The notes: generated by a model from the sequence alone, not told the origin. DNA of 64,000 nucleotides from Orobanche coerulescens (GCA_033398695.1 CM065811.1:110655501-110719500); one strand, 5' to 3'. Counted from the stretch's first letter, positions 34,267 through 47,043 are shown. Made by a program: numbers and translations.

Positions 34267-36026
34267 GTAGGTCTTGCGATCGTATATACGATATTGGCAT
34301 TTGGAATGCTCGATTAAATGGTGAATGATTTGGAATCATTTTAGTCATAATCGTGGTATATGTTTTTCGTTCGTAATAATTGTATTTTTCGTAAGTTTAT
34401 GTCTAAATATAAATCTTAAATTTCTGGGAAATATGATTTATATTGAAGATATGAAAGTCGGAAAATATTGATATTGATATCCGGTCGAAAATCTAGCCCC
34501 GAATCGTCGGACGATTTTTTGGACAAAAAGGGTAATTTGGCCGAGAGTGACTCGACCGTGTCCTGGTGACACGGCCGTGTGTCGGCAATGTGGCCAAAGC
34601 ACGCTGGAGACCCGACCGTGTCGAGACACGGGCGTGTCAGCCGAGTGACTCGACCGTGTCTGGTGACACGGTCGTGTCCGGCGATCTGCCAAGTCATCGC
34701 TGAGCGACCCGACCGTGTCTGGGTGACTCGGTCGTGTCTGGCCGGCATCTTCCGAGGTGACTCGCCAAGCCGGGAGTGATCGCCGGTAGCCGCCGAGGGT
34801 GACTCGGTCATCTGGCCCGTTTTCACCCGGCTCGATTTTTCCGTGTATTCTTAAAAATTAATCTCCCGCATGTTAAATTGGATTTAATATGATTAAAATG
34901 ATTTATGGTATTTCATTTTATAAGGGAAATTTGATTAATTGGAATATTTATGGTCGACCGAATTATTTTGAACGTTATTACATTACCGATTGTGTGAATC
35001 GATTGGATCGGTTCGTATTGTTGATTGGATCAATGTATCTCTACGCTTTCCATTTATTTAGTATTTATTGGATGAATGCTTTTGAATGGGGATGTGGTTC
35101 ATGGACTTAGTTTTGAATCGTTCGTTTTATTCGATTGGGTTGTAAAGGCCGTTTTGAGCCTATTTATTTTACTAGAAAAATTTGTATCTAGGATGCAATT
35201 TTCAATGTAAAATTTATATGTAATGACGAAGACCGGAGGAAGATCCATTTCGAGAAGACGAAGATTCAAGACGAAGACTTGTAATTAGATTACGGAGTTT
35301 TTGTTTTCTAGGAACGGTCCATGAACCACATGTTGGTAGCAACTAGGTTGTGATTGGTTGTTTCATATTGTATGAATGCCACAAACGCGCTTAAACGATT
35401 AATGTGCAAAGTGTAACGTTAATCGCGATAATTCTCCCACAACAAATAATTAAGTTTATAAGGTTTCAAGGTTTGCCTTCCCTCCATCGAGTTTTCGGGA
35501 AATTGAAATCCAAACCGGATGTGCTATGCTTCCGAGTTATCGGGGTAGTCGTTCGGGGAGGACGGATAAATTACCGGGAGCGCATTGGATGCCTTCGGTT
35601 GGAGCAAATTTTATCCCTAGAAACCTGATAGGTTGCCGGATAAGATTCAATTGTGAAACTGATTTGCGTCGATGGTATAAACTTAACTTGTTCACGAACC
35701 ATAGAAACCGTATAGGTTGAGGGGAGTGAACAAGGGGAAAAAGAAGATCGAATCATCCATTAGATGGGTTGGTGTTGGACACCACTTTATGAAAATTAAT
35801 AGACTAGAAACCTGTTAGGTTGCCCTCTATTAAGATTTATAAAGAACTCGATCACCACTATGAAGTAGAGCGACGATACTTCCGGATTTCACATGGGAGT
35901 GTGTTATTCCGATAAAAATAGTGGGAGCTGGGTAACAAGAATAGAAAGGACCTTAATTCTATACTCAGATCATAATATAACAAGTCACTAATTAATCTGT
36001 TATACTTAATGCAGACATAACTCAAT
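34267..36026 (+). other. Copia untranslated leader with GACACGGCCGTGTC dyads
   Basis: A 1.76-kb leader without a credible gene. Bases 34549-34739 hold four pairs of imperfect GACACGGCCGTGTC palindromes (centres 555.5/574.5, 615.5/631.5, 653.5/671.5 and 712.5/731.5, each +34000), 16-19 bp apart in a pair. The 136-codon minus-strand frame over this block is a by-product of the repeats. The rest (34860-36026) is AT-rich with scattered short repeats such as GAAACCTG(A/T)TAGGTTGC. Confidence 0.7.
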
Positions 36027-36847
36027 ATGACAATGAATCCACTCGCAATTCTACTCGAAAAGAACACCTTAATGGGACCTAACTTTGTGGATTGGCTCCG
36101 CAATCTGATGATTGTCCTCAGTATAGAGGCACTGGGATACGTCTTGGAGACGGACATTCCGGCGCCTCCTATGCGGACTCGAGCCAATCAGGAAGAGATT
36201 GAAAACCACGAAAAGTGGGTTAAGGATGACGTGAAAGTCCGTGCTTATATGATGGCTTCCATGTCTAATGAGCTTCAGAGAGCTCATGAGAAAATGACTT
36301 CTGCTAGTGCATTCTATCTCACTTAACCGAGCTTTATGGTGAGCACAGTGAATCGCTAGATATGAGATATCCAAGCAAGCTCGGTGCAAGGATGAAGGAA
36401 GGTGAGAAGGTTGGGGAACACGTCCTCAAAATGATATCCATGATCGAGAGATTGGAGGCTCTTGATTTTAAAATGGATACTTCTCTCCAAACCGACCTTA
36501 TCCTACAGTCTCTCCCTGATTCCTTCTCACAGTTTGTTATGAACTTCAACTGCAATGAGATTGCATGTAATTTAGCTGGGCTAATGAACAAACTTGTGAC
36601 TGCTCAGTCTCAGATGAAGACTCCGCGGATGAAGGAGTCTGCTCTTGTGATTTCTTCTGGACCTCGGAGGTCTAAAAATAAGAAGAAAAAGACCAAGAAG
36701 CAGACTGGACCACAAGCTAAGGACCTTAAGGGTAAGGGCAAGGCCCCAATGGTTCCGAAGAACAAGAAGAAAAAGGATACTTGTCTCAAGTGCGGTGAGC
36801 TGGGCCACTGGGCTAGAGACTGTCCGATTCTTCATGGCACTTGGTCT
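36027..36847 (+). pseudogene. gag: Copia gag, frameshifted
   Basis: Frame 36027-36326 begins MTMNPLAILLEKNTLMGPNF, a UBN2-type copia gag start (LxGxNFxxWxxxL). A shift near 36325 moves to 36335-36940, which holds the rest of the capsid (SLQTDLILQSLPDSFSQFVM), a Lys-rich linker and the knuckle CLKCGELGHWARDC (36783-36824). The two halves overlap cleanly, so one small indel explains the break. It would form the particle and bind RNA. Confidence 0.87.
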
Positions 36848-36879
36848 GTAACTTTTAGTTTTGGAAACAAATTGTTCTG

Positions 36880-37500
36880 CCATTGTATTTTCTACTTCTG
36901 GATCTGGATTCTCGTGCTAGTTCTCATATTTGTACCGTGAATCGGGATCTGGAACAAAGTAGGAAGCTTGGAGCTGGAGAAGTTATGATCACAGTCGGAA
37001 GCGGGCATAGTGTCGAGGCGACCGACATATGATCACTTCTTTTGGGTTTAGAATCCGGCTTTGTTTTGACTTTAGAAGATGTACTTGTTTTGCCCAAGGG
37101 GCACAAAACATTGTATCCATTCGGTCATGGACCGAAAAGGCTTTTCATTTTTCATTGGTGATGGTTCTGCAAAATTTATTTTAGAAATAAACTAGTGGGT
37201 ACTGCTACATTGTTGAATGGATTGTATCATCTAAATCTCAGCAACAAAGTAGTTGTGAATACTATGACTAGAAAACGTGGTAGGGATGAAACCAATCAAG
37301 TTTTGAAATGGCATCTTAGACTTGGTCATGTTGGTCGACCAAGGTTTACAAGATGGAAAAGATGGACTTATGGGTCCATTGGGATCGGATCCCTTTCCTA
37401 CTTGTGAATCTTGCCTTAAAGGCAAAATGACTAAATCCCCTTCACAGGGACTTTTGAAAGAGCCGATAAATCGGGAGTAATCCATAACGACGTATGTGGT
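36880..37500 (+). pseudogene. Copia protease and gag-pre-integrase region, degenerate
   Basis: LDSRASSHIC (near 36903-36932) is the copia protease active site LDSGASSHxC with Gly changed to Arg. A stop interrupts at about 37030. The frame 37195-37407 has the zinc-type pre-integrase words VLKWHLRLGHVGRPRF; CESCLKGKMTKSP-like residues follow near 37410 in another frame. Confidence 0.72.
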
Positions 37501-38400
37501 GCTTTATAAGCAGCACGTGACGGATATCAATATTTCATTACGTTTACAGATGATCATACTAGGTATGGTTATGTATACTTAATGAAACATAAATCCGAGG
37601 CCTTTGAGAAATTCCAGGAATTCAAGGCCCTAGTCGAGAAACAAACCGGTAATCATATCAAAGCACTTCGGTCGGACCGAGGTGGCGAGTATATGAGTAC
37701 GGAGTTTGACGAGTTCCTTAAGGAACATGGAATAGTTTCACAACTAACACCTCCAGGTACTCCTCAGTTAAATGGTGTGTCAGAAAGAAGGAACCGGACC
37801 CTGTTGAACATGGTCCGTTCCATGCTGGGCTATACTGACTTGCCGATTTACCTGTGGGGGTATGCACTTTTGACTGCCGCATATATCTTGAATAGATGTC
37901 CTTCCAAATCCGTTCCTAAAACTCCACATGAGATGTGGGAGGGAAGGAAACCAAGTCTTAATCATATTAGGATTTGGGGATGTCCCGCCTATGTCAAGAA
38001 GACTAAGGTGGAAAAGTTGGAAGCTAGGTCTGCGAAGGGACGTTTCATTGGATTCCCGTCTGGGACGATGGGATATCTATTCTACATGCCCGAAGATCGA
38101 AGGATCATTGTTGCTTTACAAGCACACTTCCTGGAAGATGAGTTCATTCAGGAAGGCGGAGCAGGTAGAAGTATTTCTTTAGAAGAATACAATGAAACTC
38201 CTCGAGAGACACCTGTGCAAGAAACTGGAACCGAACTTTCTGAAACACAAGTACAACCACCTCGTAGGTCTAGTAGGGTGTCTCATTTACCTGAGAGGTA
38301 TGGTCTTGTGCAATTGGAGGAGCTGGGTCTCCATGAGGTTCCAAGTGATAGCCAAGAGACCGACCCGACGACCTATGACCAAGCGATGGTGGATGTAGAC
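37501..38400 (+). pseudogene. Copia integrase
   Basis: Catalytic residues are all visible: TDDHTRYGYVYLM (Asp, about 37548), RSDRGGEYMSTEF (Asp, near 37672) and NGVSERRNRTLLNMV (Glu, near 37784). The C-terminal GYLFYMPEDRRI block and a Ser/Thr-rich tail lead into RT in the same frame (37582-38589). It would insert cDNA into the host genome. The start of the domain lies upstream of a frame break near 37507 (TAA). Confidence 0.88.
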
Positions 38401-39100
38401 TCCGCGAAATGGCGTGAAGCTATGGAAGCTGAGATAGACTCGATGCATGTCAATCAGGTCTGGACTCTAGTAGACCGCCCCAAGGGCATAGTGCCTATTG
38501 GGAACAAGTGGATCTACAAGAGAAAGACTGATGGTGATGGCAAGGTTGACGCCTATAAGGCCGTGCTAGTGGCAAAGGGTTATACCTGAAGGAAGGAATC
38601 GACACACGATACCTTCTCGCCCGTAGCCATGATCAAGTCTATTCGCATGATGCTTGCTATAGCCGCCTACCACGATTATGAGATATGGCAAATGGACGTA
38701 AAGACGGCTTTCCTTAATGGATTCCTCGAGGAGGAAATCTATATGGAGCACCTAAAGGCTTTGTATCCGAAGTCGATATTCAGAAGTGTGCAAGCTTCAG
38801 CGTTCCATTTATGGATGAAGCAAGCGTCGCAGAGTTGGAATCTTCGCTTTTGACGAGGCAACAAAGAGTTTGACTTCGTGCAAAATGAAGAGGAACCTTG
38901 TGTATACAAGAGGGTTAGTGGGAGCAAGATCGCATTCTTAGTACTATATGTAGATGACATTCTACTAATAGGAAATGATGTGGGAATGCTCGCCTGTGAA
39001 AGCTTGGCTTTGAGTAATTTCTCCATGAAAGACTTGGGAGAAGCTACCTATATTCTTGGTATTCGACTCTACCGGATAGAGCGAAGAGAACAATAGGTCT
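38401..39100 (+). pseudogene. Copia reverse transcriptase, several breaks
   Basis: Motifs in order: WREAMEAEIDSMHVNQVW, GNKWIYKRKTDGDG (to a stop at 38587), then 38629 onward IWQMDVKTAFLNGFLEEEIY, a damaged stretch (38760-38870), VLYVDDILLIGND (YVDD active site, near 38948) and DLGEATYILGIRL. At least one stop and two frameshifts. Confidence 0.88.
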
Positions 39101-39911
39101 TTCCCAAGCCCTCTATATAGATAAAATCTTAAAGCGATTTAAGATGGATGATTCTAAAAGAGGGTTCCTACCGATGCGACATGGAATAAAACTCACCTTG
39201 AAGATGTGTCCTCAAATGAGGAACAACGAAAGGAAATGAGTAATATACAATATGCTTCGGCCGTGGGTAGCCTTATGTATGCTATGTTGTGTACAAGACC
39301 TGACATTGCGCATGCTGTAAGCGTGGTGAGTAGGTTTCGAGCAAACCTGTAGGGAACATTGACCGTCAGAAAGAACGTTCTCAAGTACTTGAGAAGGACT
39401 AGAGATATGGTTCGATGTATGGTGGTGGAGAATTGATGTGGTGGGATTCACCGATTCGGACTTCCAAGGATGAAGGACGACTCGATGTCCACTGCTACAT
39501 ATTTACTCTTAATGGAGGAGCGATATCTTGGCGTAGTGCCAAGCAAAGCGCGATCGCTGATTCCACTGTCAGCCGAGTATCAAGCGACCTCGGAGGCTTC
39601 CAAGGAAGGGTTCGATTAAGAAGTTTCGGGAGAACTTCAAGTGATACCATGTGCCGAGTCACTGTCTACCAGATCGCGACAACGACGGAGCTGTAGCGCA
39701 GGCCAAGGAGCCGAGGTTTCACAACAGCACCAAACATATTGAGAGGAAGTATCATCTCATAAGAGAATTTGTTCGCAAGGGATACATTGTGCTGCATAGA
39801 GTAGACTCGGCCGACAACGTCGCCGATCCACTGACCAAGCCACTATCTCCGACTAGCTTGGAGCGTCATCTGGAGAACATGGGTATTAGATACCATAGTG
39901 TGTGGCATTGA
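39101..39911 (+). pseudogene. Copia RNase H, several breaks
   Basis: Pieces in three frames: CTRPDIAHAVSVVSRF-like residues near 39295, the SKQSAIADSTVSAEY-like block near 39540, and a final frame 39651-39911 with KHIERKYHLIREFVRKG and the terminal NVADPLTKPLSPTSLERHLE. The last is typical of the end of copia pol. The stop at 39909 is 15 bases before the 3' LTR's polypurine tract. Confidence 0.82.
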
Positions 39912-39916
39912 GTGCA

Positions 39917-39926
39917 AGTGGGAGAT
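39917..39926 (+). other. Polypurine tract, copia element
   Basis: AGTGGGAGAT abuts TGTTAGGAG at 39927. Confidence 0.75.
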
Positions 39927-41909
39927 TGTTAGGAGTATGCCCTCGAATGCCACTCAGAGGTTGTTGAGTGAGGGCATTGTACTTGTAATTATGTAAACCA
40001 TTTATATAAGGCAATGATTGTTTGTTTATTTACTGGTAGTTACCGGAATTCCTAACTCGTAAATAAACATATAGAAACTAGTCCGTGTATTTGAGAGCAA
40101 AGCGTTCCACTCCTTATTGGATAAGGGGTCGCACCGGAAAGGTTTATAGCTCAAATACTTAATCGTCGCATAAGTCGATGAAACTTGAGGCGTTAAGTTT
40201 ATGTAAAGACTTGTATGACGTGTTCTTTGACATGGAGAGTGCCTCGAACACTAATGGTTAGTGGGAGCACACGTTATAGGTATGCTAATTAGATTAGTAT
40301 ACTGAACCGACTCACCCTCGATTCGTCACATGGATTTCACTCGGATACCAATGACGGAATCGAAAGGTTGTGATAGGTATTCGTGAACCTTCGACTTGAG
40401 GATTTAGTAGGGATGTGCTTGTGACGTCAAGATTTTCATTAGAGTAGTTCGACCACGTAAACGGAAGGCGGGGTCAACCTCGACGTGCATCTTGACGGCA
40501 AGTAGCGAGTCCCATCAATACCAAGATAGAATTCTTTCTCCCGTTAGTGAGCGGGTTATATGTCCTATGCGGTTATCGAGATGAGATCATAAGTCTTTGG
40601 CCAAAGCATTGGAGCCAGTATTAGATACACGATACTCGATGATCTCGATTTGCATTAACGCATGCATAGCGTCAAGTAGATAGGGTTTGACCGACCGTGA
40701 CCCTAAAACTTGATCGGGACATTTGAAAGAAGGGTTTATACGCCATCGGTATTCACGATGAATGGTTCTTGAATGATCCCAATCATTCGTTCTCGCTGGG
40801 GCATGTAGCAGGCCGCCAGCTGGCTAGGTGGTGCTACTACTCTTTGGTTCCTCCCATTGCTGACTGAGACGGACCTACCGAGTCGCGCATTAGGATTGAC
40901 GACGGAATGAATCGAGCTTATTCTCTCATTATTAATATTAGATATTGGATATCTAATTTGTTGGACATTGGATGTCTAATTGATTTTGGGACATTGGATG
41001 TCTAAATTAATTTATTGGATAAATTAATTTACAGCCTAATGAATTAAATAAATTACTGGGTGATTAATTTAATTCATAAATATAATTATTTCTTGGAGAA
41101 ATTAATTATGTTATTATGTATTTGATATGATTAATTAATTGGATTAATTAATCGATATAAATACATTGGAACGGAATTGGAGTTTATCTGTTTAGACTCA
41201 CAGGAGTTCGAAACGGATCGAACTCGTCCGATACCTTCTAGATGGCTGCCCTCCTTCCACCTACTTTCCACCAAGTCTTCAATTCCATTTTATTAATAGA
41301 TGATTATGACTTGGTGGGGGAATCTCATGTGATATGATTTGATTTATGTGGGTTGAATAAGAATGGCAAGAGGACTTTGATCTCACTTCACTCAACTTTT
41401 AGAAAAGGCTTCCAACCGTGAGTAGTGAGAGAGAGAGAGAGAAAAATCATTTTCTCAAGTCTTCATCTTCATCTTCTTCTTCACTTTTATTCTTGAGTTT
41501 TCTTGGAGAAAATTCAAGATACATTAAGAGAGATATATTATACACTTAGAGTGTAATAACAAAAGCTTCACCACTTGATTCTAGCCGTAACCTTAGAGGT
41601 TAATCAAGTGTTGTTGTTCCGATCGCTTTTCCGGCGTGGCAAGTAGAGACGCGGTGTTTTCGGCGTTGGATCGTTCAAGGGCTTGGAGCGGATTGAACAC
41701 GTAGAGATCAAACTAAAGCTTGGGGAATAGCTCAAGAGAAGGTTTCCATTTAATCAACGGACTTCGAGGGTTAGTTTCTTACGACTCTTGCTTTTCGTTT
41801 ACATATTCGTATATACGTAGCTCGATCGATTCTCGTAGGGATTCGGATCGAATTAATTTTCGTTTTACCGCTTCCGCTGGGCCTTCGTTTTAGGCACCGA
41901 ATCCCAACA
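39927..41909 (+). repeat. Copia 3' LTR (1,983 bp)
   Basis: Starts TGTTAGGAGTATGCC, ends CGAATCCCAACA, followed by the ATAAA target duplication. It is 19 bp shorter than the 5' copy because of many 1-4 bp differences between about 40120 and 40820. Confidence 0.95.
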
Positions 41910-44900
41910 ATAAATGTAGATGTCGCAGTGATACGTTTCGTTTTCCATTTGATGAGGTCTGGGAACACCTAAAGAAGAATGGTTTTTGGAGTAAATATAC
42001 ATGTTGGATATACCACGGTGAAGCACCGAATTCTGTTATTCCGTATGATCACGGACAATTTAGTGGTAACGACAGGTTCACCGATCCGAAGAGGAGGTTG
42101 ACTGATGATGTGTTTTTCCGAGATGTTTGTACCAACTGAGCAAATCCCACGACCCCATAGACCGTTGCCTTGCAATACTGCTGGGCTTGACAGGTACAAC
42201 AAGCTAATTCAACTCCAACAGACCCCTCTATACCCAGGGTGTAACATGACTGTTCTTGATTGTATCATGGAAACGATGAGATTAAAGGTGGAAAACAAAT
42301 CATCCCTCAAGTCTGTAGATGATTACTTGGAGCTTACGAGTAATATGCTTCCACAGGGTCATCATCTTCCTAATAAATATTCAAAAATGAGATGAATTTT
42401 GAAAGATCTTGGTCTTTCCTACATTAAGATCCACGTCTGCATGTATGATTATGTTCTATTATGGGGGCATCCTATTGAAGACCTCACGAGATGTCCTGTA
42501 TGTGATACAGAGAGATATAAGATCACTCCTTCTGGAAAAGAGAAACTGGTGAAGGTACTTTGGTATTTTCCACTAAAGGACAGGTTGGAATGGCTTTTTA
42601 TGTCTCCTCACACGGCAAAAGCAATGAGATGGCATGCCGAGCCGTGCACTAATGATATGGATACTATGATACACCCTTCAGATGGAGAATCATGGAAGCA
42701 TATAGATAGGGAGTATCCGAATTTTTCTTCAGATATCCGAAATGTGAGGCTCGGGATTGCATCTGATGGTTTCAACCCTTTTGGTAACATGAGTCTTTCA
42801 TATACCATATGGCCTGTTGTAGTGATTCCTTACAATCTTCCTCCGTGGATGTGTATGCGGAAGGAGTATAATATGTTGACCTTGTTAGTCCCGGGGCCGG
42901 GATATCCGGGAAAGTGTATCGATGTGTATATGAGACCTTTGATAGAGGAGCTGAAATTGTTGTGGGAGCAAGGTCATCCCACGTCACGCTTATTCGTCCG
43001 AGACGTTCTACTTGCACGCCATGTGTATCGGCACTATTAGTGATTTTCCTGCATATGGAATGCTGTCTGGATCTGTTATTAGCGGATATAGAGGTTGTCC
43101 AGTGTGTTTGAATGCAGATTGTGCTAGGTACCACTGTAGAAAAGTTATCCGAATGCGTCATCGGATATGGCTTGATAGGGTACATGAGTGGCGTATGGAT
43201 GCTGCAGCATTTGATGGCACTGTAGAAATGGGCGGGCCACCACAACAGTGGACAGGTGATGAAATACTATCGATTATTAATGAGTACGATTTTGGTCAGC
43301 TTAGCAACCATCCTGATGTGATTGCAGCAACCCCTGAAAGGCCCGACAGGTATAAATATTGGTCGCAAAAAAGTATATTCTGGGAATTGCCTTACTGGTC
43401 TAAGTTACTGATAAGGAACTTCTTGGATGTCATGCATATTGAAAAGAATGTTTGCGAAAGTGTGGTTAGGACAACCTTAGGTTGGGATGGAAAGACCACA
43501 GATGGGCCAAAAGCACGCAGAGGTTTGGAAGAAATGAGCATAAGAAAATATTTGTGGTTGAAAACTGTCAAGGGAAAACAAAAAATGCCTAAGGCAGCTT
43601 ACACCATCACTGCCGAGCAGAGAACTGAGATATTTTGCTGGATAAAGACTGCTAGGTATCCTATCGGGTATGCTGGAAATATAGGAAGATGTGTTAATTT
43701 CAGGGAGAGCAAGTTAACTGGTTTGAAGAGTCATGATTGTCATATCCTACTCCAACGCCTATTTTCGGTATTTATTTGACCGTACTTACCAAAACAGGTG
43801 GTTGAGCCGTGTGTTGCATTGTCAAGATTTTTCCAGAAATTATGTACGAGAGAAGTCAAGAGATCTGATTTGCGTAAAATGCAAGATGAGATCATCTATA
43901 TCTTGTGCAAGTTTGAGCGAATATTTCCTCCAAACTTTTTTGACCTCATGCCTCACCTCATGGTCCACCTTCCCAGGCAGTTATTGGTCACTGGTCCAGT
44001 GCACTACACTTTTTGTATGATATATATATATTGTCAAATTAAGTATGATTTTTAACACAATGACAATATTACAGGCAACTCGGTGATTACAAAGACTCCG
44101 TGGCCAATAAGTCTGCACCAGAAGGATGCATTGCAGAATCTTACCTTGCGTCGGAGTGTATTACGCATATCAAGTTGTATTTGGGCACCTTCGAGCCCCC
44201 TTCCCACTCTATTCCAGCAGATAAAATACAATTCAATCTTTCTATCATATCCACTGAGGTTGACGTCTATGGGAGGTTGCCAGGAAGACAATTAGACCCG
44301 TACCAGTCACGAATTACACATTGGTGGATATTGCTCAATTTTCCAGAAGTTCAGTACTGGAAAGACATCCACTTGTCATGTGCGAGGTGACACTAGATTC
44401 CACAATGACACTTTTGCCGACTATTTTGAAGAATGGGTACGTATACATTCAGTTGCTATTGCATTTTGGACTTAAGATATTTTTTTACATAAAAAGTTTA
44501 TTTACGACAAATAACACACATACAAGATGACGGACACCCTAACTGGTGGCGTGAACTTATGCTTCTTTCTATGAAGCCGGTTATGTCAAGAATTTATTCG
44601 ATGGCCAAAGTCAACGGTGTCACATTCGTATGCCTTGAGAGAGACCAAAAAAGAAGATGTCAAAATTCTGGGGTTATGATAGATGGTGGATATTACGGTG
44701 TTCTTTTGGAAGTGGTAGAACTAATTTACGGGGAACGCATGACAATTTACTTGTTTAAGTGTCGATGGTACGACACCAGTCTTGGAACGGGCTGTTATGT
44801 GTTAACACTTCCACTTCATAGTATGAAAGTGATCCTTTTGTATTTGCTACATCAGCAAAGTCGGTGTATTATTTGGACGACTTGGTGAAGAAAGGCACAT

Positions 44901-45335
44901 GGAAGGTAGTGAACGTTGTGACAACGAGAAATATTTTTAGTGCTGCTACACTGGGAGAAACAACAGGTACTGATGACGATGATGCTTATCAAGAGCCAAA
45001 TACAGCAAATATTCCACAATCAACGACAATTACAATGAATAATGTTCCTGAAGGACGAGTCGTCCGACTCCGTGGTGATGCTCGCGGGTACGTTGACGTT
45101 GATACAAACGAATTACTTGAAAATTCTGATGACGATAATATGGACGACTTGAGGCATATGTTTCCGAATATCAACTCAGATAGTGAGACAGACTGTAGTG
45201 ATGACTCAAACTATGAGCCATAAATTTAGTAGATATATATTTTCATTTGTTAAATATAATTAAAAAAATAGTAAAAATAATAATCATAATCATAATATTA
45301 ATATAATATCAATAATATTATTAAAAAAACCCGGG

Positions 45336-45515
45336 GGGTTTAGCCGACGACAAGATCTACGTCGTCGGCTAAAGTTTTTTTAAAAAAAAAATTATAGTTT
45401 AGCCGACGACATATAAGACGGTCGTCGGCTAAACCCCAGTAATGACCCGGCCGTGTTAGACAACACGGTCGGGTCAGTCATACAGTGTGTTTTCCCATTC
45501 TGGGTAGGTGCGACA
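45336..45515. repeat. Internal repeat array of CACTA-2 (truncated)
   Basis: GTTTAGCCGACGACAAGATC...CGTCGTCGGCTAAAG (45338-45374) and a second unit (45399-45436), then CCCGGCCGTGTTAGACAACACGG words. It is collinear with 17135-16935 of CACTA-1 up to GGTAGGTGCGACA, where CACTA-1 continues but this copy changes to LTR sequence at 45516. Confidence 0.78.
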
Positions 45516-47008
45516 CGACCACCGCACCCCGCAGAGGCCCCGTCGGACCATCCCTGGGTGGTTAACCCCAGTTCATGATACATATACCTACGACACTACG
45601 TATCCCCAGAGGCCCCATCTGACCATCCCTGGGTGAATATACGCATTCACATCCACAACATACACGAAAAGCCATAAATCAAATACTAGAATACGCAACC
45701 AAATGTAAAGTACTTGCCTTTGAGACATCTTCGACGAGACGGAAAATAAACGATGACTAGGAATGACCCGGAGGGACCACGTCCACTCCTAAACGAAAGG
45801 TTAACACGAATCAGTCCTAAACGACATCAATAATCTAACGGAATATGCCCACAACCCCACTTACCAACCATAACAATACACGTACGATCAACACGGGTGA
45901 GGGTTTTCACAAGATCTCTCCGAATCAACAACTCACGGATTAAACATCGATGGAAACGGACTGGGAATCACTCAATAACAATAATCGATAGGAAATATAG
46001 CAGCACAAACAAACATTTGAGTTTAAATAGACAAATCTCGAAAAATCTCCAAAAGTGACAAAGTTAGGCTTCTAAGCCAAAATACCTTGGATTAGGGCGA
46101 GAGAGACGGATTAGGATGATGATAAACTTCGTTTGGAGCACCACAATAGATCTATTGAGGAACTCTACGGACTGCTCATCACAAATAGCTCCAAAACCCT
46201 CCAAAGAACTGAAGTCGCGGACAAGGGAAGAAAAAGAAAGAAAATGAGCAATTAAGGTCTGTTCAGGTTTTAAATACCTGACCGCGGATTACGTATGTTA
46301 ACATGGAGAGTTAACGTACGTTATGAAGTTTACGTACGTAAGACTCATGAATTAATGTACGTAAGGGCTCGGCAGAACATTCTGTCCAATTCGCTGAAGC
46401 CGATAATGTACGCTATTGCCAAGAGATTATGTACGTTAACAATGTGAGTAGTGTACGTAATGGAACATACATAACGTACGTTACTCACAGAATAGTTCAG
46501 TACTGCTGAGTGCAGTCCGCTGTTCAAGAAGGTACGAAAACGAAACGCAACAAAATATGGGATCCCAAAGACACATGTACGAAGTATTCGCGATGACAAA
46601 TCTAAGCGCTAAAAGGAAACACCATTCCGACTAACCAAAGGTTCGGAATTTGACGACGGGGGTAAATACCCTCAAACTTTAGGAAATTAAAAAACGGCCC
46701 ACAACGTCTGAAAATCATGATACGACATTGGATTATTAAACTGAAACTCACAACACGAATAACTCAACCATACAGACTCACGGGAACAAGGAAATAAGGA
46801 AATCAACGAGTTTTATAAGAATCGAACGTACATGCGACAAGATCATAACACAAAGTGAATTATGTAAATACACCTTCGAAACTCGTCCAAATGGGAAAAT
46901 ACCAAGAACAAAATACATTCAAAATGTCAAAACGGTTACAAGAAAGTCGTTAAAATAGACATGCACCAAAAATAGAAACTGCTAAAAATAGAAAGTACGG
47001 ATATTACA
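45516..47008 (-). repeat. Element F 3' LTR, incomplete
   Basis: On the minus strand it starts TGTAATATCCGTAC at 47008. Near 45530-45650 it has CCCAGAGGCCCC-type tandem words shared with family C. The terminal several hundred bases (ending in GTTACA) are missing. U3 carries the palindrome array below. It contains no gene. Confidence 0.8.
46269..46490 (-). promoter_or_regulatory. U3 palindrome array (ACGTACGT type) with TATA box, element F
   Basis: Eight TTACGTACGTAA-like sites near 46288, 46311, 46330, 46353, 46407, 46430, 46450 and 46474, 19-24 bp apart within two groups of four. On the minus strand TATTTAAA (46269-46276) follows 11 bp after the last site. It is the mirror image of the layout in A and B. 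Confidence 0.7.
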
Positions 47009-47043
47009 TTCTCCCCCTCTAAAAAGAAGTTTCGTCCCGAAAC

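Larger units (their letters stand above)
32251..41909 (+). mobile_element. Ty1/copia retrotransposon in CACTA-2
   Basis: 9,659 bp flanked by a perfect 5-bp target duplication ATAAA (32246-32250 and 41910-41914). LTRs of about 2.0 kb run TGTTAGGAG...CCCAACA. The domain order gag, protease, integrase, RT, RNase H defines copia; all are broken by stops or frameshifts. The unmistakable target duplication and the near-identical LTRs mean a fairly recent insertion. I do not assign a clade. Confidence 0.96.
32126..45223 (+). pseudogene. CACTA-2 transposase TNP2, split by copia insertion
   Basis: Starts at MDKSWIGLRKWDPSV (32126), the N-terminal transposase-associated domain with the CPCNKC motif. 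It is cut at 32250 and resumes at 41915 with CRSDTFRFPFDEVWEHLKK. Next block 42105-42395 (PLYPGCNMTVLDCIMETMRL), a TGA at 42393, then the Transposase_21 core (42396-43040; CPVCDTERYKI, MRWHAEPCTND), a frameshift near 42985, the core continued to 43779, DUF4218-like 43798-44010, and C-terminal blocks 44100-44390, 44525-44880 and 44864-45223 with an acidic tail (ENSDDDNMDDL). It is very similar to CACTA-1 TNP2. It would excise and insert the element; as read it is dead. Confidence 0.88.
30946..45515 (+). mobile_element. CACTA-2 (En/Spm), interrupted by a copia element
   Basis: Begins CACTACCAAAAAAAC (30946), then a large array of palindromic subterminal units, a TATA-like box, a short leader, and the TNP2 gene read rightward. 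A copia element (32251-41909) sits inside the first coding exon. After TNP2 comes the internal repeat array (45336-45515), where homology to CACTA-1 stops and gypsy F's LTR begins mid-sequence. The TNPA-like gene and 3' terminus are missing. Excluding the insertion, it is about 4.9 kb. Confidence 0.9.

Noticed and set aside
34416..34826. 136-codon minus-strand frame in the copia leader
   Set aside because: Low-complexity HDRVT/TRPCH peptide generated by the GACACGGCCGTGTC repeats.
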